Numbered from the stretch's first letter, positions 32,901-46,091 are shown. The stretch: 64,000 nt of DNA from Bolinopsis microptera (GCF_026151205.1 NC_087081.1:14116340-14180339), one strand, 5' to 3'. The notes: a model not told the origin generated them from the letters alone. Numbers and translations: made by a program.

Positions 32901-35900
32901 TTCCTCATTAAATATATTCTGAGAATTGTAAAACACAGTGTCTATAATGTTACTCGGTTAAACCTGTTCCCCCCCATAACAGTGCTGATGATAGTACGGA
33001 AGCATACCTCGACAAGCGGACTGCGTGCAATTTGAAATGTTGGGTGGAAACTGTTACATTATACCTGATAAACCATGTAATCACATTACAGGACTAGTGT
33101 AACAGCACCTCAATGTTAACGAGAGGACATGTGATACAGGACAGTGTAACAGGACATCATTGTAACAGCACATCAAGTGTAACAGCACATCGTGTGTAAC
33201 AGCAAATGTGTTACAGCACATGCAATGTGTAACAGCACAGCATGTGTAACAGCACATCTTTAACAACAATATCAGGTTTTAACAGCACATCATGGTAACA
33301 GCACATCACGTGTAACAGCACATCATTGTAACAACACTTCATGTTAACAGATAACCAACTGAAGGGATGTAGTGAGTTTGCCTAAATTTGCTTGTTTCAG
33401 ACCAAGGATGAGGAAATAAATGCTTTCCCTGTACCTCGGTAAGTGACTTTCCGACATAAACCACTGTCCATTATAAATTTTGATTTTTCCTCATTCTCTG
33501 TCACTGGACTCAAGATTGTGTTTTGTACTGGATTAACCTTGTAAATATTCGAACACCGTTTAGGTCGAGTATTTTTAGTAGATATTATGAAAGTGACCAC
33601 TGCGTAATCAGTTATACAGACAATACCAAGACATCACCTCGCAATGCTCTGCTTTTGTGGTCAAAGGGTCTACTTAATTTTAAATAGGAACGCGCGAGTC
33701 AAATTTTTCATGTTTTTAATCGCCGCGAACGTCATGATATTCCCATGAAATTATAAAATTTAAGATTGCAAATGAAATGATCGAGAAAGCTAGTAAAAAC
33801 AATCCCATAACAATCTTTTCGTTAACTAATAAACCCCCAACTTTCAGAACGAATCCCCCGATTCGAAGTAAGGACCGACCTCTCTCCCAGTCGCTTTCCC
33901 TCGAGTGTTCGTGTTCGATAAGTTGTTCAGAGTTTTTTTGAGCGAGGTGGCATCCTCGAGAAGCTGTTATTATCCTTGTTTCAAGCCTACTCTTCTCTGA
34001 GAGAAAATCATCCTCATGTGATTTATAAATCAGCTGGGTAATTGATTCATGTTTGCTCTGGTGTGAAGCTATGTAATGATGAAAAAACATTATCTTGTAA
34101 TTAGTAACTTGATAGGAGATATAATATTATGTAGCTATGACATAAATCGTTGCGCGAAATGTTTGCAGCATTCTTTGAAATTATTGAAAGTTTGCTCAAA
34201 TTTGTTTAACACTGAATTCCTGAACATCTTGTTAGCTCGTTTAACCCTCATTGGGAAGTTATATTTAAAGTTAAACAGACCTATGTATAACGATTACATG
34301 ATCTTGGATTGGGTTTAGACAACGTTCCTTAAGCGTTTTGCAAATCACGTGGTCATCCTTCTACACATCGACATAGAGACTGAGAGATGAGAAATAATCA
34401 AAATTTGCTTTTTTAGATTTGCAAGACTTAATTCTACCATGATTAATAGTAGATAGTTGGGTGATATTATCGTACTATACACATGTAACAGCTGTATTAA
34501 AAAGGTATGGCCTGTTTCCTCACTTAATACTTTATATTGCCAGCCAAAGAGGAGTTCGAAGCCCACAAGGGTATTTTAAAAAGCTGGATAATATAAAATC
34601 CCCCCTCTCCTCCAGATCATACAACGATTCCTTCATGGTGGACATGATAATCGTCCTGAAATCTGGTGTTTTCAATCCACAAGCACAACTCTGACAATCT
34701 AAATATCATAGGTTATATCCCACTCTGCTCTGAACTTTGAACGAAAGCAAGGAGTATTGTCTTACTTAAAGTATTTTATATTGAAATTTTAGTCTCACCT
34801 ACACCCCCTGACTAGGTCGTGAAGACAACATAAAGCAGAGTTTATTGTAATCCAATTTGGAGCTGCCTAAAAGTGTTTCTCATGTGGTGTCCTTCACCAG
34901 CTGGGATGCCTGAAACGATTTCTTTATCATATCTTCTAGATAAGATCTGGATATAAAATAATCACTGCCAACATGCTATCAGTCATGAGGTAAAACCTAA
35001 CAATATGGGTATATCTTATCGATCCGAAACTGATATTTTGGATAACGGTATTAAAAACGCCACACGACGTGTTCAGCTTTAGGCTAGAAGCTTTCCTAGA
35101 ATAAATAATGTGAAAAACCGTGAAGATCGCGCAGAAAGTGGAATTTCTGCAATTGTTTCAATATTATTTCAATACAAGTACTAAAGAACTAAGCATGATT
35201 TAACACTGAATGGGTTACAGGTGCTACAGGTGGCGGACCATAACAGTTATAACAAGTTTCCTGTCTCCCCACACGAACCCCTCAACCTCACATCTTGTCG
35301 AGCAGCTCCCTGCGTAGATGGAGAAAATAGGAGGGTACGTCAACATTTGTGTCTCTTTTAAAGAAACGGTCATTTTGTACAATTTCATGGTACAATGTAC
35401 ATTTTACTCTTTTGTCCAGTTATTAATATCTTTATATTCACTATTATCTTGTGTGTATATTTGAACTGCTATACTATACTGTCGGCAACCATCTAATGGT
35501 CGCAAATTTTGTATCTGAAGTTTCATCACCCAGCGGTTGTCGCTCTAATCCAGAGAATAGCCCATAAGTAAAAATAATTTCCCTTCCCCACAATTGGGTC
35601 TTTGCAGGTAAATTCCTATATTCTGCGATCGAGGTCCACAATTCATCCTCCTATTTCAAGTAATTTATCAGATGTGAGTATAAATTTAAAACGTAACTTA
35701 CATTTTTCTACCTTTATTTTCCCGAATTGAAACACTTCACATTCCTACATTTTTCCAGCCGCCTATTTTCGAACTAATAAGCATAATAAAGGAGGTCCTG
35801 TCCATTCATTCATTAATTACGGGCAGTTTAAGAAACGACCGAGGTACACAGAAAAATAAAAACCGGATTGAAAATTATTTATAAGTCGCAATAGTGGAAA

Positions 35901-38900
35901 TGTTCTCTGGTAAATTTTCTATTGATCCCGTTTGATGCGAACAAGAAAAAGGCTCTTCTCATAAAGAATTATTCAACGTTTCAATGGACAACAGCGTATT
36001 CATGATCCTCAAAATTTATTAAATTGTAGATGTGAAAATGGTTTTTTAAAGAAGTTTTAAAACTATTTTTCACAACCTACAAGTAAATACATTTATTGAG
36101 AATCTATGAATACGATGTTGTCACATTGAAACGTTGAATAAATCCTTTTCCTGATCAATAAGAGCCTTTTCCTTTCGCATCAAACGGGATCATAAAAATT
36201 TACACAGAACACTACTTACTTATTATTTGAATCAGAGGAGTATGTTAATATCAAGCCGAATTTCACGGAAAGTTACAAGTTCTCTTGAAAGGATGGCGAA
36301 AGGAAAAGGGGCTAGGGTCCCTAAACACTTCTTCGAGCTACCAAGCACAAATCCGTAAGTATTGTTTACCACACTGGAACTGGTAACTCGCCCATCAAAA
36401 GGAGTGCCCGGTGAATTTACTAAACTATTTTATGAGAGGCAACTGGTCGTTTACTCCGACAGTCCTATGCAACGTCCCTATGCAACGTCCAGCAACAACA
36501 AAAGACCCGTCTATGCACGTCCTAATGCAACGGTCCCTGCACAATGAATCACCTATGCACACTCCCTGCACGGTCAGCTCTATGCAACGCATGGCAAACG
36601 TCTATGCAACGTCATGCAACGTCCCTCCACAGTACCATATGAACACCGGCTACTACCGCTACTAGGCTCCGGCTATAGCCACTTTTGAATAACAGCTCCT
36701 CAATTCACATTACCAACCGACCGCTACTAACCGGCACTTGAAAAGTGGTCACTACCGGCTACAAACCGCTACTAATCCGGCTATGACCACAAAGTGCTAC
36801 TAAACACGCTACTAAGCGGTCACTAGCCGGCAATAAGCCGGTTTTATGAACCGCCTACTAATAGGTTCTGCTTTAGAGCCGGCTAGTGACCGGTTATTAG
36901 CCCGGTTAGTAGTCCACTTGGTGGTTAACTACCGTTAGTCGCCGTTAGGACCGCAGTACCTGCTTTTTCACGTCCGGGATAGTAAGCCGTTGTTTAATGG
37001 GAAGTTGAGAGCTGTTATTACAAAGTTGGCAACTAGCCGCTAGTAGCCCGGCTAGTAGCCGGTGTTCATATGGTACAGTGCAGGACGTTGCATAGACGTT
37101 GCATAGACGTTGCCAACAGGGACGCTTTTTCAGCAGGGGGGGGCGCCACAGGCAACGTTGCACCACTAAACCAGTGTAGTTGTCATGGGAACTAGTGTAG
37201 TGTCATGGTAACCAATCTAAAGTGTCCACGGTAACCAGGTAGTTATCATATAAACACTGCTTTTCTGCAGGGTAAGAACCTGTTCAGAGATAAAATGTGG
37301 CCGCACGGTAAGAATTGTTACACGTTTGTGGCTGGTTTAAACTAGACCTGAAGATTGCCGGACGTCGCCCATGTCCCCCGACACAACCCGCTGTGAAGAG
37401 AGACTACCTTATACAGGTTAAGAACTGTGTATACATGGTATCAGTAAGAAACTTGACGAAAGTTTGGGCATTTTCAAATACATTTTGTACATTTTGGAAA
37501 TATTAGAATAGGTTATTTCATGAGGAAAAATATATTTTTTCATGACACTAATAACTTTATATGACCTGTTTTTGGCAGGTTGTACTAATCCTAACGGCTA
37601 CGGTGTCGTAGATGCTTTCCGAACCGGACGGAACACTACACATACAGTTTGTAACAGAAAAGAATTCACAACACTTTCATGTTGATCACAACTTTCCTAG
37701 ACAACAAATGGTAAGCAGAGCTTCTGAACCAGTTTCGGAGTCGTAAATCGTTTGATGGAATCAGTTTCAGATTGGTGTACCCTGGCCTTGGTGCTTGTGG
37801 TTTTAACGTTAATAGTAGGACGACTCCGAAAGCCGATTCCAACAAAATACAAATTTCGGCTGAATCAGTTATTATTAAACCATGCAACTATGAGAAACTC
37901 CCATTGATGATTTCATAGGTAATACCATTCTCACTAACACAATTTAACATATTAAATCAAATAAAGACTCCAACAATACTAACTATAACTAGTGTATAGT
38001 TCTAACCATATTATAATATTATTTTCCCAGCATTTCCTTGGTATTTCTCACTCGTAGCCCCCCGCCAGTACCCACCAAATCCCGTACAACCTCGTACTGA
38101 TCCCACTTTCTCTGCCAGCCCTCACGTGATGCCCTTATATGGGCATCATCTTCCGGATCCTAATCTGGCAACCATCTCACGTGACCTATGGAACGCGGTA
38201 ATCAGCGGGGAGGTGACCCATATGACTTACATAAGCGAGACTTTTCTTTAGTATCAGAATTAATCCGAAGACCAAAGTCTGAGTTGCATGTTGATTTAAA
38301 CTATTTATCGAGTTTATTTTTTGGAATCGCTCCAAAAAAACTATCGATGAAATCAATTTAAGCACTCAATAGATCATAAAGGCATAATATTTTGTTTACA
38401 CTGTGTGCCCTCTACGTTTTTATATGGAGAAAATATGCGTCACCTCTCCGTTGAAAACCGTTATGTCATTACCAAGATCATGCCCAACATATCGGACTCA
38501 GAATTCATATCAACGCCCCTTTTTCAATGTAGATTCTTTTAGAGCATCCCTACTCTTTAGGAAACTACGCTTGGTAAGTTGTCATGGGTAACCAGTGCCA
38601 CAGGTGCCCAAATATGTTACTGCTTACAGCCATTGTTTCTTTCTCATCACCAAGTCCTTAATTCTTTACCTTATTGAGCCTCGATGCTTTAATCTGTTGA
38701 GTGGATTGTTCTACTATAGATCTCATAAACCGTTCAAGGTTTATGAAATTATCGTACAGCTTTATTAATAATATCGGTATTAGGACGGTTTAAAATCATG
38801 CGCTTCACATTTCACTCATCCAAATGCAATGTAACGATCCAAATCATCCCGATTCACAAACACAGCCCTATGATTGTATCCTTGTAAACAGGATGATAAA

Positions 38901-39314
38901 CGTAATTCTACATTCTTTACACGGTCAGAAGAATAAGAAAGTGTTGTACTGTGTTACTCCGTGTACATTGTACAATGTACATGTACTCGGAGTTGTACTG
39001 TACTTCTTGAGGATTAACTTGGGAGACTCTAAAACGCAATTCCTACCCCTTAATTATTAGCGCCTTTATTTTGCAATGATGCATAATTCAATGGGAAATG
39101 ATTATACTTTTATCTAAATTTCATTCAACTTAATTTTAAGTTAAACCCAACTTTTCAGCATTTCTGGGCATCCCCACCGCGGGCCTCCCCTCCTGGGAAT
39201 GGTGAAGTGTGTGCAATAGACAAGAAAACTTACCAACAAATCCAACTACTTCCATTAACTGTAATCGGAAAACCTACCAATGGATATTTTAAACAATTAT
39301 ATCGATATATATAA
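29957..39314 (+). CDS. Uncharacterised multi-exon gene
   Basis: Exons supported by splice signals and open phase: 29957-30069 (donor AA|GTATGT), 31337-31390 (TTTGTTTCAG / GTAAGT), 33401-33438 (TTGTTTCAG / GTAAGT), perhaps 34616-34694, then 35221-35334, 35608-35673, 36236-36354, 37271-37416, 37579-37650, 38031-38212, 39159-39314 (stop TAA). The last seven total 855 bases and are phase-locked. The first two also join in phase, but one or more exons between 31390 and 35221 are missing. Peptides include LSFKISLVFKNKV, DPAEHLPQEISL, TSCRAAPCVDGENRR, MAKGKGARVPKHFFELP, PEDCRTSPMSPDTTRCEERL, NPNGYGVVDAFRTGRN and a Pro-rich block (PPNPVQPRTDPTF) followed by LYGHHLPDPNLATISRDLW. No known domain is recognised. 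Oddity: TAA at 37338-37340 lies in frame inside exon 37271-37416. Introns host foldback elements and microsatellites. Confidence 0.5.
30905..31160. repeat. (TTCG)n tetranucleotide microsatellite
   Basis: About 250 bases of TTCG/CGTT units with interruptions, inside an intron just upstream of exon 31337-31390. Arg/Ser-rich frames on both strands are periodicity artefacts. Confidence 0.9.
33090..33352. repeat. TGTAACAGCACATCA minisatellite
   Basis: About 15-17 units of 14-17 bases, ending just before the exon at 33401. Confidence 0.85.
33716..34090 (-). CDS. Hypothetical single-pass membrane protein
   Basis: A 124-codon ATG frame on the minus strand. The N-terminal about 75 residues are charged and helical (SHEDDFLSEKSRLETR, EQLIEHEHSRESDWERG). 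A basic/hydrophobic linker and a strong membrane segment near residues 93-115 (VMGLFLLAFSIISFAILNFI) follow, then a short tail EYHDVRGD. The layout is that of a small tail-anchored protein. It would lie antisense within an intron of the plus-strand gene. No homologue recognised; it could be a chance frame. Confidence 0.35.
   Translation of the reverse strand: MFFHHYIASHQSKHESITQLIYKSHEDDFLSEKSRLETRIITASRGCHLAQKNSEQLIEHEHSRESDWERGRSLLRIGGFVLKVGGLLVNEKIVMGLFLLAFSIISFAILNFIISWEYHDVRGD
35895..36216. mobile_element. Intronic foldback MITE
   Basis: TCTATTGATCCCGTTTGATG and CAACGTTTCAATG in the left arm return as complements (CATCAAACGGGATCATA, CATTGAAACGTTG) in the right arm. The loop is around 36000-36105. 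It ends about 20 bases before the exon acceptor at 36235. Confidence 0.7.
36455..37120. mobile_element. Intronic foldback element with internal tandem repeats
   Basis: The left arm has CTATGCAACGTCC units, then ACCATATGAACACCGGCTAC and GGCTACTA/CCGGCTACTAA units. The right arm mirrors these (GTAGCCGGTGTTCATATGGT, GGACGTTGCATAGACGTTGC). The tandem units themselves run into the palindrome. Confidence 0.75.
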
Positions 39315-40206
39315 TTATTAATATAAATTATAAATAATTTTTATAATAAACTACATGTAAATAATAAATATACATGTAAAGTATATTTTATAAATATATA
39401 GCTTATAATGTTATTGGGATAATATTATAATACTAAAGTGAATAATTTCCCGACATGTTCTGATTCTAACCCACTTTAAAATATTATCCTGAGGGGTGTT
39501 TTTGAAACATATAATATAAGATATACGAAAAAGTTTGTTTTAGCAGAGCTTTTCAAAATACACGTGAAATCGTCTTATAATTACCATTTGTCAGAGGAAG
39601 GGTTTTTTTAATTTTCTACTAAATGGAAGGTAGGCCCCCGCCTAACTGGCGGACTTAAGTTCATCTTATTCAAGGGGTAAAACATTGTCATACATCGCCG
39701 GGCCCTATCATAGTGATTAATGGGTCGTTGAAGGGGTGCATGCGAAAAGGGATCTGCATGTGGAGCCGTACGTGATAGAGGTCAGGTCTTCACTCATCAA
39801 TACAATTCGCATTGGTGAAGAAGAGCCCTAAATAGGGCCCTAAATAACGTTGATTTCTTGAGAAGCCCCGAATAATTGTAAAATAATTAGGTGGAGATAA
39901 AGCTTGTAATTAAATTGTAATTATACTAACTAGTCAGATCGAGCCAGTTTTAAGATATTTGATTCTGCCGAATAACCGAACGGACTAGTTAACGACCGGA
40001 TCGAGTTGTTGATATGGAGTACAATGTTATTCACACATGTGGTATCAATGCGCGCTCAATATTGCACGTGTGGTCCTGAGGACGTGATATATAAAACAAC
40101 TGTATTATAAATTGTCTTGAATGAACATCGCTTCGTAAAAACCTCGACTAATGAACAGAACGTTATATATAACAGTAAACAGTTAGGTTAGTTTGAGTTA
40201 ATAGTC
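39315..40206. other. Non-coding AT-rich stretch
   Basis: TA-rich block near 39300-39420, then unremarkable sequence. No gene seen. Confidence 0.3.
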
Positions 40207-40329
40207 ATGGGCCCCAATTCGCGTCGCACCTACTGGGTATTATTTGTGAAGCAGAAGGAAAGTCGGAAGAAACTAACAGAGATTTGGGATGAAACAACAA
40301 AGTTGGGGTCTAATTATCGCAAAAATTAG
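40207..40329 (+). CDS. Possible 40-residue small protein
   Basis: ATG at 40207 to TAG at 40329. The peptide (MGPNSRRTYWVLFVKQ, then KLTEIWDETTKLGSNYRKN) is basic with a plausible amphipathic helix and uses GC-richer codons than its surroundings. It has no recognised family. It could also be a first coding exon, though no donor is obvious before the stop. Confidence 0.3.
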   Translation: MGPNSRRTYWVLFVKQKESRKKLTEIWDETTKLGSNYRKN

Positions 40330-41253
40330 CCCCCGACGGAAAGCCGGTCAACAACCGCCCATCTAACAGAAACCAATTTTATTTTTCTTGGTTCTCTATG
40401 GCGGTAATTTTTTTGATCATAATTATCATGCTTAATTGTTGAAAATTTTTTTAGATCGGCTCCTTTACACTTGATTAAAACGTTCCATTTTATGTGGCCC
40501 AGTTCAAACTACCTTTTAACTCCATATTCATGAATTTTAAAATATTTCTTTTCCTTTTAGAGATCACGTTTCACACTTATTCTACTCTGCCTTGGAGCCA
40601 CCCTTGAATTTAAAATCTGATCAAACGTGGCCATATGATGGCTTGTTTTAATGGAAGAGGAGTTTGACAGTATAAAAAACCTTAACCTTTGCTTCACCAA
40701 AACAATGCCAACTACACATGTTTTGGTGCATATATTTTTTGACCAAACTAATATTATCCCTATCTGCACAAACTTATATGTTGTCTGCACACTAAATTAA
40801 CTTCCGTTCAAACTTTTCAAGGCAGGGTTTGTTAGTTACTCATTGGATGCTTTTACTTTAAGAAATTTTACGTACACTAAATGAAAAAATCGCTGATAAA
40901 CTGTAAAAAACTAGTAAAATTAAAATACAGTATAAAACAATTATAATGAACCGGCGTTTCGGTGAACTGAAATGAAAAACATGTAAGTTTCAACACAGCC
41001 ATAATTGAAAAGAGTTTAATTACCTAACTTTTTCTAATCTGCGTATTAAAATAAATTATTAAAAGTTAAGTTAATAACACTCACTCGTTCAGCACCTTCG
41101 GAGAGACCTCAAGATGAAAACATGGCTGCATCTAAAGATCGAAACTGCAACTTATATCGAACAACGATTTAAACGGACAACCGCTAGTGTTTATTAAGTA
41201 ACAATTCATCAAGTCATCACCTCGATAATCAAAGCTGTAGAACTAAAACAAAC

Positions 41254-43507
41254 TTAAACTGTTTCTTTCACTTGATATATAATATCATGTAAAAACATGC
41301 ATAAAGCTGAACTAGAGATCTGAACCTGGGAGGTGAACCATGATTTTTCTGACAAGTGACAGTATCGACAAGCCAGCTTGTGACCATCCAATAGCCATGA
41401 CACCATCACGGACAAAGCAAATACATTCACCTGCCGCACCCAGAATCCAATCTTGTGGGTATCTACAATAACGTAAAAATACTTTTACCTGCGTTACTGC
41501 ATTCTCGTAGCGTAAAATACTTAAACGATTGATGACGGTAACCATGGACACATCATCTACTGTTCGTGAGTTTATCTGGGAGGTTTATGCGGAGTCCGGA
41601 GCCAGCCATATCCAACCAGCTGAAACAGAGGAACACCATTCAAGAATGATAGGAGGGTTGAGGCCGAACTTTGTAGCCGCTCTTATTAAGGTATCGGGTG
41701 GAAGTAAAGACCAATAGTAGGCCATATTGCCACCACTGCACACAACAAAGTAACAGCCAATGTCCCTCCATGACAAACCAAGTGGTACTTACCGTACTCC
41801 TCTGGGTGGGTTAGCCAATAAGTGATAATTCGACCATGTGTTTACTGCAGCGATGACCGCTCCGTTTTGCTTTTTACCTCTACTGGAGGAAACTCGTATA
41901 CAAGAAGAATATTATAGGTGGACGTCTCACACCAAAGAGCCGGCGAAGAACCCCAGCTTGAATAGACCAGCTACACACATCCAATTTCTTCGCCGATTGG
42001 CCAGAATCGGACTTATATCCGTATTACCAGCTTCATCGTGGTCATGTGTCTGGGACTCCTTCTTTCCTGCCATCTTGCCGTTTTCCAGTTTCCGTCGTTG
42101 TGAGCATGGTTTCCGTTGTGAGGGGCATGACAACGAGGTCAGTGTTGGTTGTTTTTCATGTTTTCAAGAGAAGCCTCGCTTCCTCACTCCTTCCCACCCT
42201 TCGGTTATCTTCTCCATATTGTCGGGTCGTTTCTGGTTCCTTCGCGGGAGTCCAAGGTCCTCTATCTGCTGATTCTTGCTGACTTTAGGTTTACTCTTGC
42301 TCACTTTTTGTAGCCCAGTCGTGCATCGCGGAGAACATCAGATTCGATCATTTTAACGTCCTCGTCAGTTAGTTGACCGGTAGCCTTCCATCTTCTTGTC
42401 TACTTGGCTTTGTCTTTTCTCGGGGCCCCCCAGACAAAACTCATCCAGATGATCCATCTGTTTACCCTTGTCACCGTACCAAGACTCGTAGTTAACCGGT
42501 AACACTGCCCCTCCTGGAAAGTTCAGCTGCGTTCTCTGCAGTTTAGAGCCCGTTCTCGCTTCAACGTAGACGTGGAAGTGGCGTTGCTGGTGCTCCTGGA
42601 TCACGTCTCTGGGTCTCGGTAAAGGTATACGAACTTGAATTCTGCTTCCGAACTGTTTCTTTAGTCCTCGTGGTATTCACCGGTTTGTTTCCGAGGTGCA
42701 AAGCCAGGTGTTGCAGTTTGTAGCCCTGTGTAGGGGTCCATTACAGCCTCAAACACAGCCGCTAGGTGCGCTTCTCTCCGCACATCTCAGATGGAAGTGG
42801 GAACCTCGAAGTGAGTGGGTTTGTGCTCGAATCCAACCATGGGAAGCGGTTACTTCGATGAACTCACACCACTGCGTTTATCAGGGTTTCTGAAGTCTCC
42901 TCAGCAGTAAGGTCTCCGAAACTCTCCAGATGGGGGCGAAGTGTGGAAGATACCTGCTGCAGGTGGAGAAGCTATCTGTGGGTTTCCTGTCGCTGATCAC
43001 CCATGTTGCAGTCCCTTCCTCTTCTGGATCCTACAGAAGGAACACGTCAATCTTTGCGTTCCGTTAGTACCTTCTTCCAGACCAACCTCTACCATCTCAT
43101 ATTTGCTTTGTTGTTTAGCAGTCCCTCCCAACCCCTCCATAAGTTTAATTGCCCCATGCACTACCCTATCGTTACAACTCCTACGATTATCTTTAGGACT
43201 TCCGAAGGGGTGTAAGCTTGTAGATTTGCCCGAGAGAGCTCCAACCATTGCATTTCACCATGGTCAGATTTAGATCCCATGCTAAAGTTCTTCCGGAGGT
43301 TCAACGTTCCAGAGGACTATTGGGTTAGGATACGGTCATGCCTAATGGTCGGGCTGAAATACCGCATACTTTAGTCCAGGTAGTGCGCTTCACTCTGTTC
43401 GTCCTGCTAGTGCATCCGATCTGGTATAACGACAGGTAGCAGATGCCATGGCCGAAGCCCAATGGGGCACTGCATGGCCACATTTCCGAAGAAAGTTGCC
43501 GCGGCAA
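41254..43507 (-). pseudogene. Degenerate coding-like region, unidentified
   Basis: This block is less AT-rich than its surroundings, and open minus-strand pieces switch frames. They include AVLPVNYESWYGDKGKQMD and HLDEFCLGGPEKRQSQVDKK (42365-42604), LTDEDVKMIESDVLRDARLG directly after in another frame, and VHGAIKLMEGLGGTAKQQS (about 43.1 kb). The pieces read like one protein broken by frameshifts, as in an old transposon or retrogene. A plus-strand alternative around 41529-41717 and 41838-42272 is also open, so the strand is not certain. No diagnostic motif was identified. Confidence 0.3.
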
Positions 43508-44456
43508 AGTGTGCGATCACAGGAATATTAAGCATCTTCATAGATAATTTGGTTAGTAAAATGTATGTCGATCATCGAAATGCGAAATTAAAACCCCCAA
43601 TAAAAAATATTTTTGGAAATATTAAATATATTTCGGTTTTAACTGTTTTACTAAATAGTAAAATGGCATCAATGAGAACAGAACTAGACTAATAGAATGA
43701 TAATGAGAGAAAATTCTACTGCAACTAAATCAGGTCATAAACAAATATCGGGTCAGGTAGAAATGTTTGTGCTGAGTTTCAGAATTACAATGGAACTTTG
43801 TTGGCCGGGTCACTTTACTTTAAATCCAAACTAATCAAATTTAGGAATTTTTCATCAATTTGATGAACCTAGAAGTAGATTTTCGGTATGTAAAATGCAA
43901 GAAGCAGGTCCGGCCTAGTATAAATTTCAGATTTGTGAGGGTCAAAAAAATCAGCGTTTTCACCTCTGCAGAAAATGCGAGTAGATGAATGAACTGAGAA
44001 TTAACGAATTATGCATCATTAACGTACCTGATTAATAAATTGTCCTTGATGAGTAATTATTGGATTTCCGAGAATGGATTTGGAAATGTGAACCCTAATT
44101 CGATCAGTTACCATAAGTGCAAACAAGGAGAAAAACCGGCAAAAATAAACAAATAATGCCGAACAAAAGCTCTAGCAAACTATCACTCTAAAGTCACGAT
44201 TACGAATCACTACGATAACATCAATACAACACACATTAAACTACCTAACAGAAAGCGAAATTACTTAATAGCTACACGTAATGCTCCTTACCGCCAAGTA
44301 AGACCATTATGCCGGCTAATTATAATTAAAGGACTTTAATATAACACTCATGCGGGTGGGAATTACAAGTTCACGCACGAGGGGAGGTTAGTTCACGGTG
44401 GCTTGCATTCGGTTGCAGTACACGTTTTGCCCCACAACCCCCAATGATTATAACAG
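43508..44456. other. Non-coding stretch
   Basis: No gene or repeat recognised. Confidence 0.25.
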
Positions 44457-44650
44457 CTGCTGAGAGAGGAGGAGGAATACAAGTACATCATGAGGGATGA
44501 TGGACACGGGGTTTCATGCGTCACTTTAGCTCCGGCACTTTCTAGTAGTGACACGGCTGCAACTATCAAGACGATTTATCTAGAGTGTATCTACCTACTG
44601 CCTTGTTCTGACTTGGGCGGGAGGGGAGTGGGGGGGCAATAGAACTCAGT
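44457..44650 (+). CDS. Exon-like open segment, unidentified
   Basis: After TATAACAG (AG 44455-44456), one frame is open for about 60 codons: LLREEEEYKYIMRDDGHGVS, CVTLAPALSSSDTAATIKTI and YLECIYLLP. A donor may be GAGT|GTATCT near 44588. The composition is protein-like. A competing frame is open at the start. No domain recognised. Confidence 0.3.
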
Positions 44651-45840
44651 CCTTTCCGTCTCTTCCAGGTCCTTTAACTATCTTGAGTGTTGGGTTGGTT
44701 TGAATTTCGAACAAACTTAGGTTCATCAGAACCTTCCCCCGTGGCCGTATAGGCAAGTCCTAGAATATACCACTATCCCGCTACCGTTCTAACTTTTAAA
44801 TAAGCCAGATATAAACAACTGCCTCACCTCTTTGGTATAATTGGAGAGTCAGGGGGGGTCAGTTCCTAGCATCGGTAGGTAGACGTTCCTAATTCTTTGT
44901 ATATATACACAAGAGGAGATTAAATGGTCACTGTAAATTTGTGTGGACTGGGATATTATAACAATTCCTCTCATTAATTTTGCAGAGTTTTGCAGTCTTT
45001 ATCTAGATTTTTCAATGGCGAATGATTCGAAATTGAGGCCGAGAAAATATTTTAGTTTTTAAGTTTCAAGAAACTAAGGTCAAGGAGGCTTCGTTGTATG
45101 AGTGTTTTTTAATAAGCTTTATATTGTTTATTAGTATGGGTTTTAAGCAAACATTTAGTAAGCAAGTGACCGATTTGAATTAAAACTTTGTGATAAAAAA
45201 GGGAAAAAAAACCTCCAGGAAAAAAATTGGGAGCTACGAATAATGAACCTAAATAAATGATCGAAGCACAAAGATGTTATCTGTTATATAACTGATACAA
45301 GTTAAATCACACCGACCGATCAGATGTGTTTGGGGTGCCAAGGCCGGATATTTCTGGTATCATTTCCCACAAATCTGAATAACAAAATCTACGCAGAAAT
45401 CCATTTTATAAAAATTTCTGCGACCAAGATCTGCATAACTCATCCGCTTCACAGAAATTAATTCCCGGTACGAGGAAAAATTAAACATGATCCCGGCATC
45501 GCGATTTAATTTGGAATTCACTAAGATTCGTTTCTGAAAATTCGATCGATAATTTCGCATTCAAAAATAAACCTAAACTAAACTGATTTTAAGTTTAACA
45601 GGTTGTATTTTCGATGCGGTGTTATACAGCTTCATAAACCTGCCTCCTATCAATATCGAGATCAATAAACCTAGTGATTTTTAAAATTATTTAAATTCGC
45701 TGACCACTCGCGACCTAAAATTTCTGAAATGCGGTGAAATGCTGGAATGTAAGAACATCCTGATCGTGATTTAATTTTATTTTCTTACTTTTCCTTATTT
45801 ATGTGAACGGTGTCCTCGTCTCTCCTCCTACCGTATGCAG

Positions 45841-45901
45841 CCGCAATTAAAGCCCTCTTCCTTTCGCCTTTTGACCATCTTGCTAAGGCAAATACGGTCT
45901 A
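45841..45901 (+). CDS. Candidate exon after a strong polypyrimidine acceptor
   Basis: TCTCTCCTCCTACCGTATGCAG is an excellent acceptor. The following frame encodes AIKALFLSPFDHLAKANTV before TAG; a second frame (PQLKPSSFRLLTILLRQIRS) is open too. It may belong with the exon at 46092 onwards. Confidence 0.25.
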
Positions 45902-46091
45902 GGAAGAATTAAGCCTTTAATTTGTACTGAAAGAGCATCTGGTAGAAATAAACGAGATAAATGGAAAACTTAAAATTAAAAAAAGCTGCCCGTTTAAAAA
46001 CAACGAAAAAGACATACGATAAGATAACAGAAACATGTACGTGCTATTCTAAAGAACGAGTGTTAGGTTACCACGTACATTTTGGCCTCAG

